Shown piece after piece: positions 61,927 to 64,000 of a DNA stretch of 64,000 nucleotides (the stretch's first letter is position 1; each line of letters opens with the position of its first letter). Origin of the DNA: Acinetobacter bereziniae LMG 1003 = CIP 70.12 (GTDB taxonomy: Bacteria; Pseudomonadota; Gammaproteobacteria; Pseudomonadales; Moraxellaceae). Below the pieces are notes generated by a model. That model did no database searches. It saw nothing but the letters and a program-made list of their open reading frames with translations, and had not been told where the DNA came from. The translations under genes and the position numbers were made by a program. Where the stretch lies: NCBI RefSeq assembly GCF_000368925.1, contig NZ_KB849756.1:280823-344822 (forward strand), written 5' to 3'.

Positions 61927-63540
61927 TTAGCGCCATAATAACTTCGGAATAAAATGACATTTCTCATCTAACCAACATAGTTTTTCTTGAGTTTCCAATC
62001 GATCATGAAGTCCCATTAAATGTAAAACATAACGGTCTAAATCACTGGCATCGACAGGTCTTTGGCTACTTATTCCCTTTTTCGGCATTTGATCATACCA
62101 AATCAGGATTGGTACACGATAACCTGCTTCTGTATCCGAACTATGACCTGCATAATTGAGTTCATGACCCACTTGATTTCCATGATCAGATAAAAAAGTA
62201 AAAGATCTAAAATCAGCCATTTTGGACAAAAGCAAATCAAACAGTTTAGAAACAATCCAATCTTGATAAAGGATACTATTATCGTATTCATTACGTTTTA
62301 ACTGAATAAAATGATTGATTTTATTTTGCTCTAGCGTCCTTTCAACCTCATCATTTGTCGCATCATTAAATTTAGAAAACTGTTCAGGATAACGTAACTT
62401 ATAATTTGGGTGTGAACCAATCAGATGTAGAATAATGAGCTTACGAGGCGTTGGATCATCTAACGCAGCTTTATAAGCTGGAAGAATATTTTCATCCAAT
62501 GAACGACTACTCCGACCGGACTGTTTATTGATAAAAACCACTTCGTCGGCATAGTTTGCAAATAATGATGAGATATAAACATCATCTTGATTACTGATCC
62601 AATACACCTTGAATCCTGCAGCTTTTGCATAGCCCATAATATTTTCTGGTGCTTGGTCATCCATCGCATTGCGTGTGCCATCATTAAATAAATAACGTAG
62701 CGATTGAATGGTTGAAGATGCAGGCGAATAACCTCGACAAAATACTTTGAACTGCCCACTACGTTTGCTTAATTCAGGTGTTGTATTTCGAGGATAACCG
62801 CATAAGCCAAAATTAAAACTGGTAATACTGTCTGTTAAAACCACTGTATGGGTTTGCTGTTCAGCAAACGGTTTACGTCTATCCAATCTTTTTTCTGCGT
62901 TGGACGTCCAAGTTTGATGTATATGATGGTGTTGTGAAACACGTGACTGAAAATCTTTAATTTTGCCATAATATCCAAACCAATAAGCAAGTGGATGCAA
63001 AGCAAAAGAAGGCTTAAGTACGTAACTGACCACACACAGTAATATCAAAAAACCGAGGATTGAGCGCCCTACTACACGCTTTGGATAAATATGGTGATGT
63101 GGCTGATCAAAATATTTAAATAAGACTAAAAAATACAATCCCAATGTGGTTAAAAAACACAAAAGTAAAAGTCCAAACAATCCTAAATGCTGTTGTATAA
63201 ACTCTAAACTTTCATTGAATGTGGTATTTGCAATCGACTCAACAATTAAATAGCCTTCTGCATCACTGTTAAATAACCACCAGCTCAGTGAAAGTAAGGT
63301 TGTATGCAAGAAAAAAATAAACCACCAAAGTATCGCGCATATTTTCCAAAACAATTTTGACTTGCTACTCGCTTGGAAGCATAACCAAATACCTGGCATT
63401 GCTAAAAATGCCAAACGTAAACTATCCGCCCAGCTTCCAGCAAAGCCCAATGTGAAAAAGACAATCAAGACAGGCAAAAGCAAATAAAATGCAAAAAACC
63501 ATCGTTGTATATCTATCGGTAGTTGATTAAATCGGCGCAT
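61927..63540 (-). CDS. Phosphoethanolamine transferase-like sulfatase-fold protein
   Basis: 537 residues: about five N-terminal helices (to residue 175), then a periplasmic alkaline-phosphatase/sulfatase domain. Likely metal and nucleophile positions follow EptA spacing: Asp237 (in L-T-D-S-I-T-S-F; EptA has Glu), Thr277 (S-S-T-I-Q-S) and Asp452-His453 (S-D-H-G). G-Y-P-R-N-T-T-P and G-S-H-P-N-Y are also conserved. Such enzymes add phosphoethanolamine to lipid A or other glycans; in Acinetobacter, PmrC/EptA drives colistin resistance, but this member is divergent and target unknown. No pmrAB nearby. Confidence 0.8.
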   Translation of the reverse strand: MRRFNQLPIDIQRWFFAFYLLLPVLIVFFTLGFAGSWADSLRLAFLAMPGIWLCFQASSKSKLFWKICAILWWFIFFLHTTLLSLSWWLFNSDAEGYLIVESIANTTFNESLEFIQQHLGLFGLLLLCFLTTLGLYFLVLFKYFDQPHHHIYPKRVVGRSILGFLILLCVVSYVLKPSFALHPLAYWFGYYGKIKDFQSRVSQHHHIHQTWTSNAEKRLDRRKPFAEQQTHTVVLTDSITSFNFGLCGYPRNTTPELSKRSGQFKVFCRGYSPASSTIQSLRYLFNDGTRNAMDDQAPENIMGYAKAAGFKVYWISNQDDVYISSLFANYADEVVFINKQSGRSSRSLDENILPAYKAALDDPTPRKLIILHLIGSHPNYKLRYPEQFSKFNDATNDEVERTLEQNKINHFIQLKRNEYDNSILYQDWIVSKLFDLLLSKMADFRSFTFLSDHGNQVGHELNYAGHSSDTEAGYRVPILIWYDQMPKKGISSQRPVDASDLDRYVLHLMGLHDRLETQEKLCWLDEKCHFIPKLLWR

Positions 63541-63554
63541 AGCACTTAAACGCT

Positions 63555-64000
63555 TTAAACTTTGAAAAAGTAATGTTGAACGAGAGCAGCAACACCAATC
63601 GTTAAGAATACCAGTGCACCAATTTTATGAATCAATGAAATTGGAAGTTTTTCTGCAAGTTGGTTGCCGATAAATACTGCTGGAGCATTCACCAACATAA
63701 TTCCCAAAGTGGTTCCAACTGTCACCCAGCCGATACTGTCAAAACGAGCAGCTAAAGCAACTGTTGCAATTTGGGTTTTATCCCCAATTTCTGCCAAAAA
63801 GAACAGCACAAATGTTGCACCAAATACACCATATTTTTGCCATTTATTGATACTTTCGGATTCATCCCCTAATTCATCAGGAATAAGCATCCATATCGCC
63901 ATCCCAATAAATCCTAATGAAACAATCCATAACAGTACAGTTGGACTCAATACCGTGGTGATCCACTGACCCAATATGGCTGAAACACCATGATTGACAA
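63555..64000 (-). CDS. TMEM165/GDT1-family membrane protein (partial)
   Basis: C-terminal 148 codons; the start lies beyond the window. The frame is open through V-N-H-G-V-S-A-I-L-G to the edge. The family motif E-I-G-D-K-T is present near F-F-L-A-E-I-G-D-K-T-Q-I-A-T, and four helices are predicted. UPF0016/GDT1 proteins export Mn2+ or Ca2+; the bacterial members are linked to manganese tolerance. The TTG at 63974 is not the true start. Fourteen bases from the phosphoethanolamine-transferase-like gene, likely one transcript. Confidence 0.88.
   Translation of the reverse strand, partial: VNHGVSAILGQWITTVLSPTVLLWIVSLGFIGMAIWMLIPDELGDESESINKWQKYGVFGATFVLFFLAEIGDKTQIATVALAARFDSIGWVTVGTTLGIMLVNAPAVFIGNQLAEKLPISLIHKIGALVFLTIGVAALVQHYFFKV

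Noticed and set aside
61758..61967. 69-codon reverse ORF after the phosphoethanolamine-transferase-like gene
   Set aside because: Overlaps the end of a well-supported gene, composition unlike a protein family, no clear start signal.
63664..63969. 101-codon forward ORF near the right edge
   Set aside because: Antisense to the GDT1-family gene, which has clear membrane helices and the E-x-G-D-K-T motif.

Overview
The window is chromosomal DNA of an Acinetobacter-type gammaproteobacterium. The evidence is the AT-rich sequence, family-level gene content and gene orders (pyrH to lpxA envelope block, cydP-cydA-cydB-cydX-ybgE operon, yrfG-hslR-recA), and dispersed repeats of a style seen in that genus. 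I see no rRNA, tRNA, CRISPR array, intact insertion sequence or prophage. Most of the window is core genome with small accessory and repeat-filled gaps.

Layout. 1-3.9 kb: a cut-off lipoprotein with tandem 16-residue repeats, a histidine phosphatase, cysQ, and an orphan small gene in an AT-rich stretch. 3.9-9.6 kb: yrfG-like phosphatase, hslR, recA, an SDR/AMP-ligase pair, recX, and the SRP RNA gene on the reverse strand. 9.8-13.2 kb: a long OmpW-like porin, a 1.4 kb gap with a dispersed repeat, and cpoB. 13.3-24.2 kb: one long reverse-strand block, pyrH-frr-uppS-cdsA-dxr-rseP-bamA-skp-lpxD-fabZ-lpxA, linking ribosome recycling, isoprenoid and phospholipid supply, outer-membrane protein assembly and lipid A synthesis. 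24.3-29.7 kb: rimO, then the nitrogen two-component pair ntrB-ntrC behind two mini-ORFs, a MITE-like element with target-site duplication, and a lipoprotein. 29.8-33.3 kb: YidB-like protein, DUF6231/DUF2797 pair, and lpxB, separated from lpxA. 33.5-37.9 kb: a Fur-box-preceded siderophore receptor with three membrane proteins. 38-47.8 kb: alpha-hydroxy-acid oxidase, ABC exporter, MarR regulator, phospholipase A, a second MITE-like element carrying a tiny hydrophobic ORF, an M16 peptidase and a GNAT enzyme. 48-54.6 kb: adenosine kinase, a Rieske protein, a YqiJ-like membrane protein, a quinone-oxidoreductase gene broken by an amber codon, and the cytochrome bd operon. 54.7-64 kb: a GNAT enzyme, a DUF2057 protein, several unrecognised genes, thiM, a DUF4240 relic, a CHMI-type tautomerase, a phosphoethanolamine-transferase-like enzyme and a partial GDT1-family exporter.

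The envelope theme dominates: lipid A (lpxA, lpxD, lpxB), a possible phosphoethanolamine decorator, BamA, Skp, RseP, CdsA, UppS, PldA and CpoB all fall in one window. The least explained parts are two structured MITE-like elements (28570-28877 and 43408-43675), a dispersed repeat pair (11578 and 46868), the leader of ntrB, and the unrecognised genes between 56.6 and 60 kb. I found no convincing new defence or secretion system. The best candidate for something undescribed is the 27-codon hydrophobic ORF inside the element upstream of pldA.
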